The notes beneath the pieces are model-generated. The model was not told the DNA's origin and did no database searches. It worked only from the letters and a program-made list of their open reading frames with translations. Below are positions 31,854 to 41,353 of a stretch of DNA of 55,982 nt, in pieces; the stretch's first letter is position 1, and each line of letters starts with the position of its first letter. This DNA is from Cladosporium sp. IMV 00045. Its lineage: Eukaryota > Ascomycota > Dothideomycetes > Cladosporiales > Cladosporiaceae. The stretch spans positions 1 to 55,982 of the forward strand of contig MSJI02000556.1 of NCBI GenBank assembly GCA_001931905.2. The letters are read 5' to 3'. The position numbers were made by a program, and so were the translations under genes.

Positions 31854-34498
31854 TCATTCGGCCTTAAGAACCACGCGCTCTAGAAAGATAATACCCTCCT
31901 CTAGGATAATAACGCTTATACCATTTTTCCTAAGAGGCTAGTAGCGCGCCTCCTTAATAACCTAGCTCTCATCCGGCGCGAAGCTAGCGCTACCCACGTT
32001 GCGAATACGCTCCTTAGTCTATCTATTAATAGCATAATATAATACATGCCTCTACTAGACTATAAGTGCTTCGTAGGGAAAGACGATTTGAAACGCACTG
32101 TTTCTAAGAGTGAACTTAGAGCCCTAGAACTTAGAGTAGAGTTAGGTAGCCTTATAGGGCTTATTGCCGATATAACTAGAATAGCTAATCGGGTTAGGCT
32201 GCTAGACGCGATAGGGCAGAGTTAGCGTAGCGTTGTCGTCGCGCTTTCGCTACTCCGACTATTAGCGGTTAAGAGTAATATAGACATCCTTACGAAGGTA
32301 GAAAGGCAAATCCTAGTATAGCTACCACCTAGCCTCAATAGTCTCAAACGGGCGACCTAGCAGTTTAAGGTAAAAGCTATTAATATTAAGTAGGTACTAG
32401 AATTAGTAGGGCCTAATAGGTATAGGCGAGTCGGATGCAGGGTTGTCGTTATTAAGCGAGTGTATACTAGACGCGGGGGTATCGCAAAGGCCCTACGGCG
32501 ACGTTATAGTCTCATTCTGCGCGTAGACCTCTGCTTCTTACGCCCGCCTCGCATCGAGTTTCTTATGCATAATAGATCTCTTATAGTTAGTAAGGTCGTT
32601 ATATAGCCTCTTATCTGTACTAATCTCCATACCTATAAGCTCATCGCGCTAGTAGTCATCCAGACTAGGCGCGAAGTTGTCGGACGTCTGGCGCGGCGGT
32701 AACGTAGTAGTAGCGCGGACTAGGTCCGTTATAGTATAGTAAATAGGGCGAAGAACCTCTTTATCGGATAGGGAGCTACTACCCTCCTAAGCATTATTAT
32801 TATTAATGATAACGGCAGTCTCCTAGGTAAGACTAGTAGGGGCATAGGAGGCCTTTAGAGCGGGACGATAAGAAGAGCTAGCGGTCGGTTTCCTAGAGGG
32901 ACCTAGGGACCTAGAGGTAGCGCGAAATAGTAACGCTAATACCGCGCTAGTGTCCTAACTAATAGGGTTGCCCCTGGTTGCTTCGGCGCTCTTCGCAATA
33001 TATAGCAGGTCCTCCGAGAGGACTAGTTGAGTAGGGCTGTCAATCTAGTAGCTATAGCGCTCTTAGATCTTATCGATAAGAGGAACGAGCTCCCTAGTAG
33101 AATGCTAGTTAGGTATACTCTTAACTTCTTTCTCGGCAAGGTTCTTTATTATCTAGAGAAGCGTTAGTAGTCGTTACAGGAGCGCATAGGTGGCGCGAAG
33201 GCATCGCGAAGTATACGAACCTAGAAACCCAGATTAACTATCGATTCCATGTATATACGCATACGCTAGAGCTCTTCCATACGCATATACCTAGTTACAT
33301 CCTTAGAGCTAGTACTAGTATTGCAGGCGCCTTTCTTAGGCGTGGCCATGTTTCCTATAGTCTTGCAGTAGCTAATCTGGAACGCATAGAGCTTGCTAAT
33401 AAAGGCGTTATATGTATCTTCGAAATTGGAGTAAGCTTAAAGAACCTCGTCTACGTTATCGCTATCTAGGAGCCTACGCTACGTAGACTATACGTAGACC
33501 GCTACATTAAAGGGGGCGATAAAGGCGGTTTGGCGAAGGAAGTAATACTTCTTATAGCTATCGTTATAGCCCTTATAACGACGTATAGTAATAGGATTAG
33601 GATCTCTACCTATATAAACATTCCCTATTTAATAGAGTTAGCGTCGTTATAGTAGCGCAGAGCTATCATGCTTACCGTGCTTCATGTGGTAAGCGCATCT
33701 CTTATAAACTTCCTAAAGAAAGGCTTAGTTAGCAATCGTGGTAGCGGTCTCAATAATAAGAGACTAGTTAGGACGTAAGTCGGTATTAGCCTAACCCTTC
33801 CTTTTTATAAACTTAGGCTTAGTAGCTATTACAACTAAGGTCTTCGGGTATAGCTTGCCGCCAACCTAGCGTAGCGTAGTCGCCTTCCTAGCGCTAGTCT
33901 TAGTAGGAGGCTTCGTAGTCTTAGAGCCCTTCTTAGTTGTAGGAGCTTCTTTCTTATACTCCTCGTCCTTAGGCTCTAACTTAACTTCCTCCTCCTCCTT
34001 ATCGTTATTGCTAGCCTCTTCCTCCTTAGCATCTTCGGTGCAGACCCTTTTGCTAGGCTTAGAGGGAGTGTCTTTAGTAGCCTTGCGTTTACCTTATTTC
34101 TTAGAAGAAATAGGCGGAGCGGGTTTACGGGTGCTAGACGATAGGGTGGCGATAGTACTACGCTTCTTCTTCTTAGGGGTAGTATCGTTATCGTTATTGT
34201 CTATATTATCCTCGCTATCCTTCTTATCCTTATTATTCTCCTCGGTATTATTGTCTTCCTTAGTAGGGCTAACCTTAGCGCCTTCCTTATATTTAGGGGT
34301 AGGAACCTTTCCTTTCTTCTTAGCGTTAGCGTTAGCGTTAGCGTTACGGCGGCGCCTAGTGGTCGTAGCCCTATCGTCGACGTCGTTAGAAGAGGCAGAG
34401 CGACCTGCTTATTAGTTGCTAGTCCTCTTAGGCGCAGTTATAGGTTTAGTAGCCTTACTAGCAGCTAGCTTATAAATACTACTACGCTTAGGAGGCAT
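31854..34498 (-). pseudogene. antisense, intron-containing gene inside the gypsy element
   Basis: On the opposite strand to pol, a frame starts at ATG 34498 (MPPKRSSIYKLAASKATKP) and runs 426 codons to 33221. There a TAG, presumably once CAG, is followed by GTTCGT, a CTAAC branch sequence and TCTAG. Removing 33153-33220 (68 bp) puts the second exon in the frame that stays readable for 432 codons to a TGA at 31854-31856. The total is 858 residues. The N-terminal 170 residues are Lys/Glu/Asp/Thr-rich with basic clusters. A following domain contains RCAYHMKHGKHDSSALL and MATPKKGACNTSTSSK. The C-terminal end reads NGISVIILEEGIIFLERVVL. All internal stops are TAG or TAA of RIP type. I recognise no known family. 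Confidence 0.7.
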
Positions 34499-34961
34499 AG
34501 TAGCGATTAACAGATTCTTGTAAGTAAGTATTGCGAAAGGTGTGCGAATAGTATGCGATAGGTGAGTAGAAGAGAAGGCGTGTTAGGGATAATAGAGGTT
34601 TATTACTAAATAAGAAAACGAACATCTAAGTAAGTAGAGCAAATATTAATATTCCGCTCCGCTATTACGCCGGCGCTCCGCTACCTACGCGGCGTTGCCG
34701 CGCCACCTCGCCTAAATAATACACTCCGTAACAACAATCCTAATAATAAACATTAGGATATAAGAGTAGCAGCTTAAATGCACCTACTTCCCTAGGGTAT
34801 ATACTACGCTAGTTACATTCCTTATACGCCTAAGGCATAAAGTGAAGTCTTACTAACAAAGCATATCGTCGAAGTACTTCACCCTTACGTGACCCTATCG
34901 TAACGCCGTCGCTACTATAGGGTCCCTATATCGTCTTTAGGAGGCTAAGGACATCTTCCCT

Positions 34962-34970
34962 AGAGGGGAG
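34962..34970 (+). promoter_or_regulatory. polypurine tract of the gypsy element
   Basis: AGAGGGGAG lies 5 bp before the 3' LTR, where plus-strand DNA synthesis would be primed. Confidence 0.6.
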
Positions 34971-34975
34971 GCAGT

Positions 34976-35238
34976 TATAATAACCGGACGCAGAGTCTAA
35001 TAGCTACTATTGTCCGGATTGTGACTTTACCTGTTTTATATATGATCGTCGAGGGATCGCCGGTTAGCTAACCGCGACCCTACTGCGACGGTTCCTTATA
35101 TATACGACGTTTCCACGTCGAAAGCGAAAGTAGCTTTTAGTTCTTATACGAAGTGCTTACTTAGTAGTAACTCGTCCTTCACGCTACTATATGCTATTAA
35201 TTGTTTATATCTTATCTATCTACAATTATTTAATTATA
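34976..35238 (+). repeat. 3' LTR of the gypsy element
   Basis: It starts TATAATAACCGGACGCAG (the TG end changed to TA) and ends TTATTTAATTATA. It is otherwise colinear with the 5' LTR. Confidence 0.95.
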
Positions 35239-35324
35239 CTAGTGTAACCGGGTTATATAGCTAGTATAACCGGGATATACTAGCTAAGGGATAGTTAGAT
35301 TGCCTCTATAGTATTAATATATAA

Positions 35325-35790
35325 ACGTTTAAGTTCGTCTCGTATAACTTTTAAGCCCTTCTTTAATCGGCTATACTCGGTATAGTACCTCTACTTTAGA
35401 TACCGAATCGTCGTGTCTCGGCTCTAAACTTTGCTATAAGTAGTATATAAGATGAGCTTAAGATCTTAACTATAGTATATACTAGAGTTATTAACTATTT
35501 GTACCGGTATGTATGGGATGTGTTTTTAGTAGAATGATAGGCTATAAAGCTTGCTAGTAGAACGTAGTAGATTGTTAAAAGCGTAAGTCGTAGCTAAGTT
35601 GTCCGACTCTATGTTTAATAATTTGCTTCGACCCTAAACGATAGGTCTTTGCGATTGGATTTCAATCTATAATGCCTATACTTTTTCGTAAGTTGAATAA
35701 TGCTTATAGTATAGAAATTTCTTACCCCTGTCAGTGGCAGTCCTAGTTACACCAGCAACAACCCTAACCCTAAAGCCTTGCTGGTGTAAC
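35325..35790 (+). repeat. repeat copy B
   Basis: This is the diverged direct copy of 26090-26551. In both copies one frame reads a similar series when TAG is taken as Gln: LQTLL, then YILE, then SLLVE and LSDSM/VSDSI. The repeat therefore probably contained a protein-coding segment, not identified. The copy ends in CCCTAA units and the inverted GTTACACCAGC motif. Confidence 0.7.
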
Positions 35791-35828
35791 CGGGTTCAAA
35801 ACTGCTGGTGTAACCAGGTTATACCGGC
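35746..35828. repeat. inverted GCTGGTGTAACC motif array with telomere-like core
   Basis: GTTACACCAGCAA (35746-35758) and TTGCTGGTGTAAC (35778-35790) form a perfect 13-bp inverted repeat around AACCCTAACCCTAAA (35760-35774). A second pair follows: GCTGGTGTAACC (35804-35815) and GGTTATACCGGC (35817-35828), the latter with RIP-like changes. The array ends 10 bp from the stop of the helicase frame. A RIP-mutated version of the same array is at 26526-26551 plus 35239-35285. Confidence 0.8.
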
Positions 35829-35838
35829 TAGGGGTAAG

Positions 35839-37740
35839 TTAGAAATTCTCTAGCCCGGCTTGTGCGCTCTTGCCTTCGTTAGTCGCCTGTGTGAACGCTT
35901 CCTGCGTCTGCACCCATTCGCGAACCTCCAAACCTCCTGCGTAGAGCAACGCACCGACGATTGAGCAGATCACGGCACTGCCGGAGCACCCACCTCGTCT
36001 TTCTTCCATCCAGCAACGACAGCTCTTGCCTTTTGCCCAGCAGCGAAATCCGGTCGTCCGGAGCGGCGCTTGCAGACTGTTGATGAGCCTCGCCCCCTCG
36101 TGTGCTGCTTCTCTGTGATCTGCGTCGACTTGACAGTCCTGCCATGCGTGATCCGTCCGGTCACGGCCTCTCGCGCGACACACGACGCAGCCCCGCTCCC
36201 ACCGCCGCATTATTTCATCCGACTCGAGAGAGCGCATAGTGCCATTGCCTCCTTGCCCTTGCCCGCTCGACGAGCCCTCGACCCCCAAACCCCCCAGCGC
36301 CGGCGCCGGCGCCGGCGTGATTGTCACTTCATCCTCGCTGTCTTCCGCCTGCTCTTCTGTCTCACTCGTGTCGTCTGCCCCTGCCATATCCCGATGCTGT
36401 TGTGAGATGAACTCGACCAGAAGAGCGAAGCCGTTGCTTACCACCTCCCCTAGCACTCGTCGCGCGTGCCGGCGTCCGAGCCATAAGACATATCCTCCAT
36501 CCTGCCCATCTGCCGCTTCTTCCCCAAAGAATTCCCAGCCCTCCAGAATCTCGGCGCCTTTTCTCGTCCGACGGATCGCTCGCAGCATCGGAGCGGCGAT
36601 GTTCGGCCACTGACAGTCCGCCCCTGTCGACTGTCCGGTGTTACAGAACTTTTGACTCAGCCCACATCGGAAACAGCTGTGCGTGTCTCGGTCGAAGCGT
36701 ATGTCGAGCATCGCGGAATCGCCCATCCCGCCCTCAAAGCCGCAAGTGCCTGCCCCCGTCGATGCGTTGACCTGCCGCGCAAGATTCGCACCCCGGCTGT
36801 TGCAAGACACTCGTTCTTCGACCCAACACACCGGGCAATCGTCGACCAGCTCGCTCAGAACACGCTCCAACCTCGCCCTCGTCTCGCTCATCTGCCTTTG
36901 TCTTCGCTCGAGAGCGGTCCATCCGTCACCGCAGTTGTCGCAGCGGGCCAATCCGCGTTCGTCGGAGACACAGTCGTGCTCCATACCATCCAAAAAACTG
37001 CCGCTTATCTTCCGCCTGCAGCCGAGAGCTCGAACGAAGTCCAGCATAGCTTGCCCGTCCGGGGTTTGCATCTTGTGTCGCATGCGGTCGATCCGTCCTT
37101 TTTCGATGACTATCACCGAATCCACGTCTTCTCCCGCTCGGCCAGCTCGCCCGGATTCTTGTGCGAAATCAGTCATGCCCCACGGGATGTCCACGTGTAG
37201 AACGAGCGTGATCCCCGGGAAGTCGACGCCTGTCCCGAGCGCAGATGTAGCGACTATCAGCCCGCCACGCTCTGCCCAGTCGGAAACCTTCTCCTCTCGA
37301 CCGTCCGCTTCTGCGTGATAGTAAGCGCATCCAAGCTCGTCGGCCAGTGTCTCACACTCTGCGCGGCTGCGGCAGTAGACCACGCCTTTGCTCCTCCGGC
37401 TTGCTTCGACTCGGTTTGCTTCGACCCAGCTGTGACATATCTCCATCGCTCTGCGCTCGAGCTTGCCCGGCTTGCATTCTTCGACCATGTATCTCGTTCG
37501 CTCCCTCGTCGTATCGGCGCGGATGTAGCGGCAGAACTCGATCGCCATGCAACGCTCGAGTTCGAACTGCATTCGCGGCGGCAGCGTCGCCGTCAGCAAC
37601 ACTATCGGACAATCCACTCCTCGCAAACAGCTCAGACGGGCTAGCTTTGCTCGCCAGTGATTCTCCTTAAAGATCAGATGACACTCGTCGATAAAGATCC
37701 GTCGAAGCCGGCCGCTAGGGTTATTAGGTGAAGAGCAGAC
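35839..37740 (-). pseudogene. RecQ-type helicase, motif II onward (3' part of a broken fusion gene)
   Basis: This is the SF2 helicase half of the gene that starts at 40735. Visible motifs in order are IFIDECHLIF (motif II, DECH), LLTATLPP (III), GVVYCRSRAECETLAD (IV), GLIVATSALGTGVDFPGI (V) and QESGRAGRAGE (VI). A long Cys-rich tail follows (CDNCGDG, DDCPVCW, HSCFRCGLSQKFC, CVVCRARGRDR, CWAKGKSCRCW) with an acidic linker, as in fungal RecQ-like proteins that are often linked to telomeres. The apparent start at 37752 is a GTG inside the Walker A codons, so this piece has no start of its own. Motif I lies in the other frame directly upstream, and motifs Ia and Ib (about 60-80 residues) are missing. 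No RIP-type stops are present. Confidence 0.85.
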
Positions 37741-40735
37741 TCTTCCCGCCACCGGTCGGCATCACCACCACCAGCGGCCGGCGTCCACCCTCGACGATCG
37801 TCTCCAGCGCTTCCCTCTGCGTCTCCGAGCGGAATGAAACGTCTGATTTGCAGAGAGCCTTCTGCATTGCTCTTCGGAGTCGATCTTGACCGTCATCTTC
37901 TCTCGGACAACGCCCTTGCCAATTGCGCCTCATTCGCTTGAATGCAGCGAGTACGTCGGTCCGGGGCTCTCTCCCAACGTCGCCATCCTCATGCTTATCT
38001 TGCCGCTTACGTTTCGTGCCGCCCTCCGCTCGACAGCTCTCTAGAGCCAAGAATCGATGCCACTGTTGACAGAGCGGTCGGAACGTGTCGATCGAGCGGC
38101 TGCTCAGATTCTTGATGATATCCATCGACACCCCGTATCGCTTCGCTCCCACCTCACCACCTCTGCCAGCCTGTATCTCAAGCGAATCGTCCGTCTCCTC
38201 CTCCGGCTCGTCAAAGTCGTCGACGTCTCCTAGATATCCGTTCGCGAACTGCTCTCCGATCACCTTTCTGCCGATCGCGATCGCAAGATGCCGGTAGCTG
38301 TGCGTTGTGAGCTCCACGCCGAGATGACGGCCGGTCTCACGTTTCATGACCCTCGTGAGTCTGTCCGTCTCCCACGGGCCGTGCTCGCCCGACCAGATGT
38401 ACTCGCTCGCCATCTGTCCGTTCACCACTCCGGCGAGCAGCTCTTGCAGCGGGCGTGCGTACGCCAAGTACACAGCCATGAGCTGCCCAACACGCCAAGC
38501 GAGAAAACGCGGGACGACCTTCGGTTGATCGTACTGCGACGCGCTCTTGTGATACCGTGTCACTACGGCCATGTGCCCGTGAACCGCGAAGACGTTGCGA
38601 TCTTGCATGTATCCGTTCTTATACCGGACAGACGTGATCTCCGTGCCACGTGCCGGCTGTCCGCCAGTCCAGTGTACGCAAAGCAATAGTAGCTCTCGGA
38701 AATGATCTACCCGACGCAGATACTTGCGTGTCTCACGACGTTGCCAGCGCCCTCTCCGCAGAAGCTTCCTGCCCTCGACGTGTGCTTCCATCTGTGCCAG
38801 CATCCACGCCCGTGTGTCCTCGAGCCCATTGTGTGCGTTGTTTAGAAACGAGTAGCCTCTGCGCGTGAACGTGACGTCGTCCTCTAGCGCATCCACGGGG
38901 AGCTCGAATCGCTCCGCATCGACTTGCCAGAGTACTTCTCGCCATAGTATGTTCTCGGCCTCAGTTACCACCGCGTCGACAAGCTTCTTGAACCTCTCGA
39001 GCGGGATCTTCTGCCCTCTGTATGCAACCGTGCTGCCCTCCAGCGACCAAGATATCGCACCCGCGTTCGCGTGGTTGAACACACAGTGTCGACTGTATGC
39101 CAACAAGCTGATCATCTCCGCCATCGGGCTGAACGACCCATCGGCGAGATGTTTGAGTCGCAGTTCGAGAAAGCGTTTGCCGTCTTCCGCCGTCTCTCCC
39201 TTGCGAAACGTCTTCGGGAGAATGATCTCGACGCCCAGCACTCGGCAACAGTAAACGATTCCTGCTAGCATGAACGAAAAGTCGTTGCCTTCTCGCAGCC
39301 TGTGTGTGTCTTCGTCAATACCCAACACCGCCAGAAAATGCAGCAACGGGCTCTCGAAAACATCCACTCGTATATGCTGAAAAAGAACATGCCTGACAAA
39401 TTCCAGCATGACCATTTCCGGTGACTCCATGAAGTCCGACCGAGAGAGTGCTCTCCAAAGCCGACCAACGATCTCGTGCAAGCCGCTCGGCCACGGGTGC
39501 AGCCTTCGAGCATCCTTCATCGTGTCAGCTTCGCCTCCGCCGCTGCCTGTCGGTCCGCTCGTCAGATAGAGTGCTGCTGCGTCTTCCACGTCATCCTCGA
39601 CCTCATCTCCAACCTCATCTCCGTCTCCGTCTTCATCTTCGCCCTCGTCAAAACCTTCATGTCCAGCATCTGCGCTTCTGACTTCCTCACAGCTTTTCCC
39701 TACTCGCAGCGTATAGCAAATGAATCGGGTTATGTAACCGGCATAGCGCTTCTGACTGTCTTCGTTCTGTAGTCGTGCCAACGGCCGCACGTCCGGTTCG
39801 GATGCCTTTGCGCTTCGTAGCCACCGTCTGATAACGTGCCCGAGTGTCGGCAGTCCTTTCACGCACTCTTCAATCAAAGCCTCCACCTTCTTCGGTACGT
39901 CTTTGAGCATTTCTTCGTCCCGCTTCGGCATGCGACATGCCCGGCTCAGATGCCGTAAATTGCTTTCTGCCAAGTGTTGCGGCCATTTGTTGCGTTTGAA
40001 CCACAGTGTGTGATCGGTTTTCGCCACCTCAGCTTCTGCGAGCTGCATCGCCTCTTCTTGCTGTTCCAGATGCCGGTCCCACTGCTCCAAAGCTTGCTGA
40101 TTCTGCGGGCTGATGCCTTTCGTCGAGTCCCCTAGTTCTCGTACACTCGTGTCATGATAATCGACGACGAAGTACCGACGATGTGCTTTTGACTGAAACA
40201 TCGTCTGTACATATACCGCGTGCCAATGTTCCGGGTCGTCGGCAACTGACTTCCATGCATGTTCTTTGTGACAATGTTTCCTGATCTCGTCACGACTCGC
40301 TGAGATTTTGCTACATCCGGGTTCGTCGCACTGAAACCCTCGCATCGGCGCTCCAAGCCAATCGAGCGGTGCTTGAAGCGGCGGCGGTGTTGCAACTTGT
40401 GACGGCTCCAGCAATTCGCAAGCTTCGAACTTCTTCTCTATTGCCGACCTCTCAGAGCTTCGGACTTTGTGTTGTAGCCTGAGATGTGTTGCCAAATTCC
40501 GGACGGCAGACCCATGATACCGGCAGACTAGCACTCTGTAATGCAGATCGTAGTAGAACCATTCGTCGGCGTTCGTTGCAGCGATCTCTAATCCGTCTTC
40601 AAAGCCAATTGCGCTGTCGGATGCAATTGTACTATTTCTCGTACACGGGCTGCTGTGTGCGAGACTCCACGACCGTTGTGTAACGGGCGTCGCTGCTTCA
40701 GAGCCCCAACTTGCGAGTGGGCTTAAATCGGCCAT
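37724..40735 (-). CDS. OrsD-type zinc finger + tyrosine-recombinase-like protein, N-terminal part of a RecQ fusion
   Basis: The open frame has 1003 residues. The start is ATG 40735, because the longer frame begins with TTG. N-terminal fingers are LVCRYHGSAVRNLATHLR and FQCDEPGCSKISASRDEIRK, the OrsD (PF12013) arrangement. The middle is helical (FLAVLGIDEDTHRLREGNDF). Residues about 670-870 read as a tyrosine-recombinase core: box I Arg in QPARGTEITSVRY (about 695), HxxR in TTHSYRHLAIAIGR (about 812) and a candidate nucleophile Tyr in VGAKRYGVSMD (about 866). The His nine residues before that Tyr is Arg here. The frame ends in helicase motif I, VVVMPTGGGKSLLF, and a TAA directly after it. The family is usually continuous with RecQ; here a deletion has separated the halves. 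Whether the truncated product is made is unknown. Confidence 0.75.
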   Translation of the reverse strand: MADLSPLASWGSEAATPVTQRSWSLAHSSPCTRNSTIASDSAIGFEDGLEIAATNADEWFYYDLHYRVLVCRYHGSAVRNLATHLRLQHKVRSSERSAIEKKFEACELLEPSQVATPPPLQAPLDWLGAPMRGFQCDEPGCSKISASRDEIRKHCHKEHAWKSVADDPEHWHAVYVQTMFQSKAHRRYFVVDYHDTSVRELGDSTKGISPQNQQALEQWDRHLEQQEEAMQLAEAEVAKTDHTLWFKRNKWPQHLAESNLRHLSRACRMPKRDEEMLKDVPKKVEALIEECVKGLPTLGHVIRRWLRSAKASEPDVRPLARLQNEDSQKRYAGYITRFICYTLRVGKSCEEVRSADAGHEGFDEGEDEDGDGDEVGDEVEDDVEDAAALYLTSGPTGSGGGEADTMKDARRLHPWPSGLHEIVGRLWRALSRSDFMESPEMVMLEFVRHVLFQHIRVDVFESPLLHFLAVLGIDEDTHRLREGNDFSFMLAGIVYCCRVLGVEIILPKTFRKGETAEDGKRFLELRLKHLADGSFSPMAEMISLLAYSRHCVFNHANAGAISWSLEGSTVAYRGQKIPLERFKKLVDAVVTEAENILWREVLWQVDAERFELPVDALEDDVTFTRRGYSFLNNAHNGLEDTRAWMLAQMEAHVEGRKLLRRGRWQRRETRKYLRRVDHFRELLLLCVHWTGGQPARGTEITSVRYKNGYMQDRNVFAVHGHMAVVTRYHKSASQYDQPKVVPRFLAWRVGQLMAVYLAYARPLQELLAGVVNGQMASEYIWSGEHGPWETDRLTRVMKRETGRHLGVELTTHSYRHLAIAIGRKVIGEQFANGYLGDVDDFDEPEEETDDSLEIQAGRGGEVGAKRYGVSMDIIKNLSSRSIDTFRPLCQQWHRFLALESCRAEGGTKRKRQDKHEDGDVGREPRTDVLAAFKRMRRNWQGRCPREDDGQDRLRRAMQKALCKSDVSFRSETQREALETIVEGGRRPLVVVMPTGGGKSLLFT

Positions 40736-41353
40736 CCCTTCGATATCAGACTTGAACTTCGTAAACAACGCTGAGATACCACAAGCATTGAGCCGTTGAG
40801 CTTAAACACGCAAAAACAATATTCGTATTTTGCTTGCTCATGCGATGTGTGTAAATCGACATGTCTTACACATGAAGACGTCAAGACGCGGGGCGCTCGT
40901 GTCGCGCTCGCGTTAACCCTAAATTTCGTGCGCTTTGAATTTCCACGCTTGAGTTTCGAGCATTGTATCGTTGACTGCATACCATACAGCTGTTGCAAAA
41001 TCGTGAAAGCCTAATATGATACGCAGAATGACGCGGAGAAAATTATCATGCCAATTTTGTTGTTATACGATCGTTGACGCTGATGCCAACATTTGGTGAA
41101 ACGCTCGTTGCAAACAATACAATTCCGATCCGCTTTCAGTTTCTCATGCGCGACCACCTCCATCGCTCGCTCTCCAACGAACCCTAGATTTCGCTAGAAG
41201 TATTCTCAGATCGAACCGAGTACAAACTTGCCAGATTTCCCTTGTGTCTTCAGTGTTACCATTATAACAACAAGTTGGGGATGACATCTTGGGGAAGACT
41301 ACAAAATTGTTGCAAGCGGGCGATGTGATGTCATGTACAGTCCTGACGAGGGC
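40736..41353. other. intergenic region between the two OrsD/recombinase-like genes
   Basis: It probably holds the promoter of the first gene and the 3' end of the second, as both run leftward. I see no frame of note. Confidence 0.45.

Larger units (their letters stand above)
26552..35238 (+). mobile_element. complete Ty3/gypsy chromodomain retrotransposon (8687 bp), RIP-mutated
   Basis: Two 263-bp LTRs in direct orientation (26552-26814 and 34976-35238) are flanked by a perfect 5-bp target duplication CTAGT (26547-26551 and 35239-35243). The order gag, protease, RT, RNase H, integrase, chromodomain on the plus strand identifies a chromodomain-bearing Ty3/gypsy element. About 18 differences between the LTRs were found by eye, all transitions, which points to RIP rather than ordinary decay. 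A purine-rich tract (AGAGGGGAG, 34962-34970) precedes the 3' LTR. Unusually, about 3.2 kb separate the pol stop (31721) from the 3' LTR, and that space is filled by a gene on the opposite strand. Confidence 0.95.
25430..35835. repeat. second RIP-mutated AT-rich block
   Basis: TA-rich sequence with dense TAG/TAA begins near 25430 and ends abruptly at about 35835, directly beside the unmutated helicase frame. It contains two diverged copies of one repeat and a complete gypsy element nested in the first. Positions 25430-26090 hold no frame I can identify. Confidence 0.85.

Noticed and set aside
26859..34498. Reassigned TAG codon (alternative genetic code) because frames are often broken only by TAG
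   Set aside because: Intact genes in the same window use ordinary stops, TAA stops of the same origin also occur, and the pattern is confined to RIP-type blocks and old repeats. CpA mutation explains it.
36070..37670. Plus-strand frames of 60-211 codons opposite the helicase
   Set aside because: They are shadows of the GC-rich minus-strand helicase frame and carry no recognisable motif.
37752..37752. Independent start of the helicase ORF at 37752
   Set aside because: The codon is GTG and lies inside the Walker A codons of the upstream frame. The piece is the remainder of a broken fusion gene.
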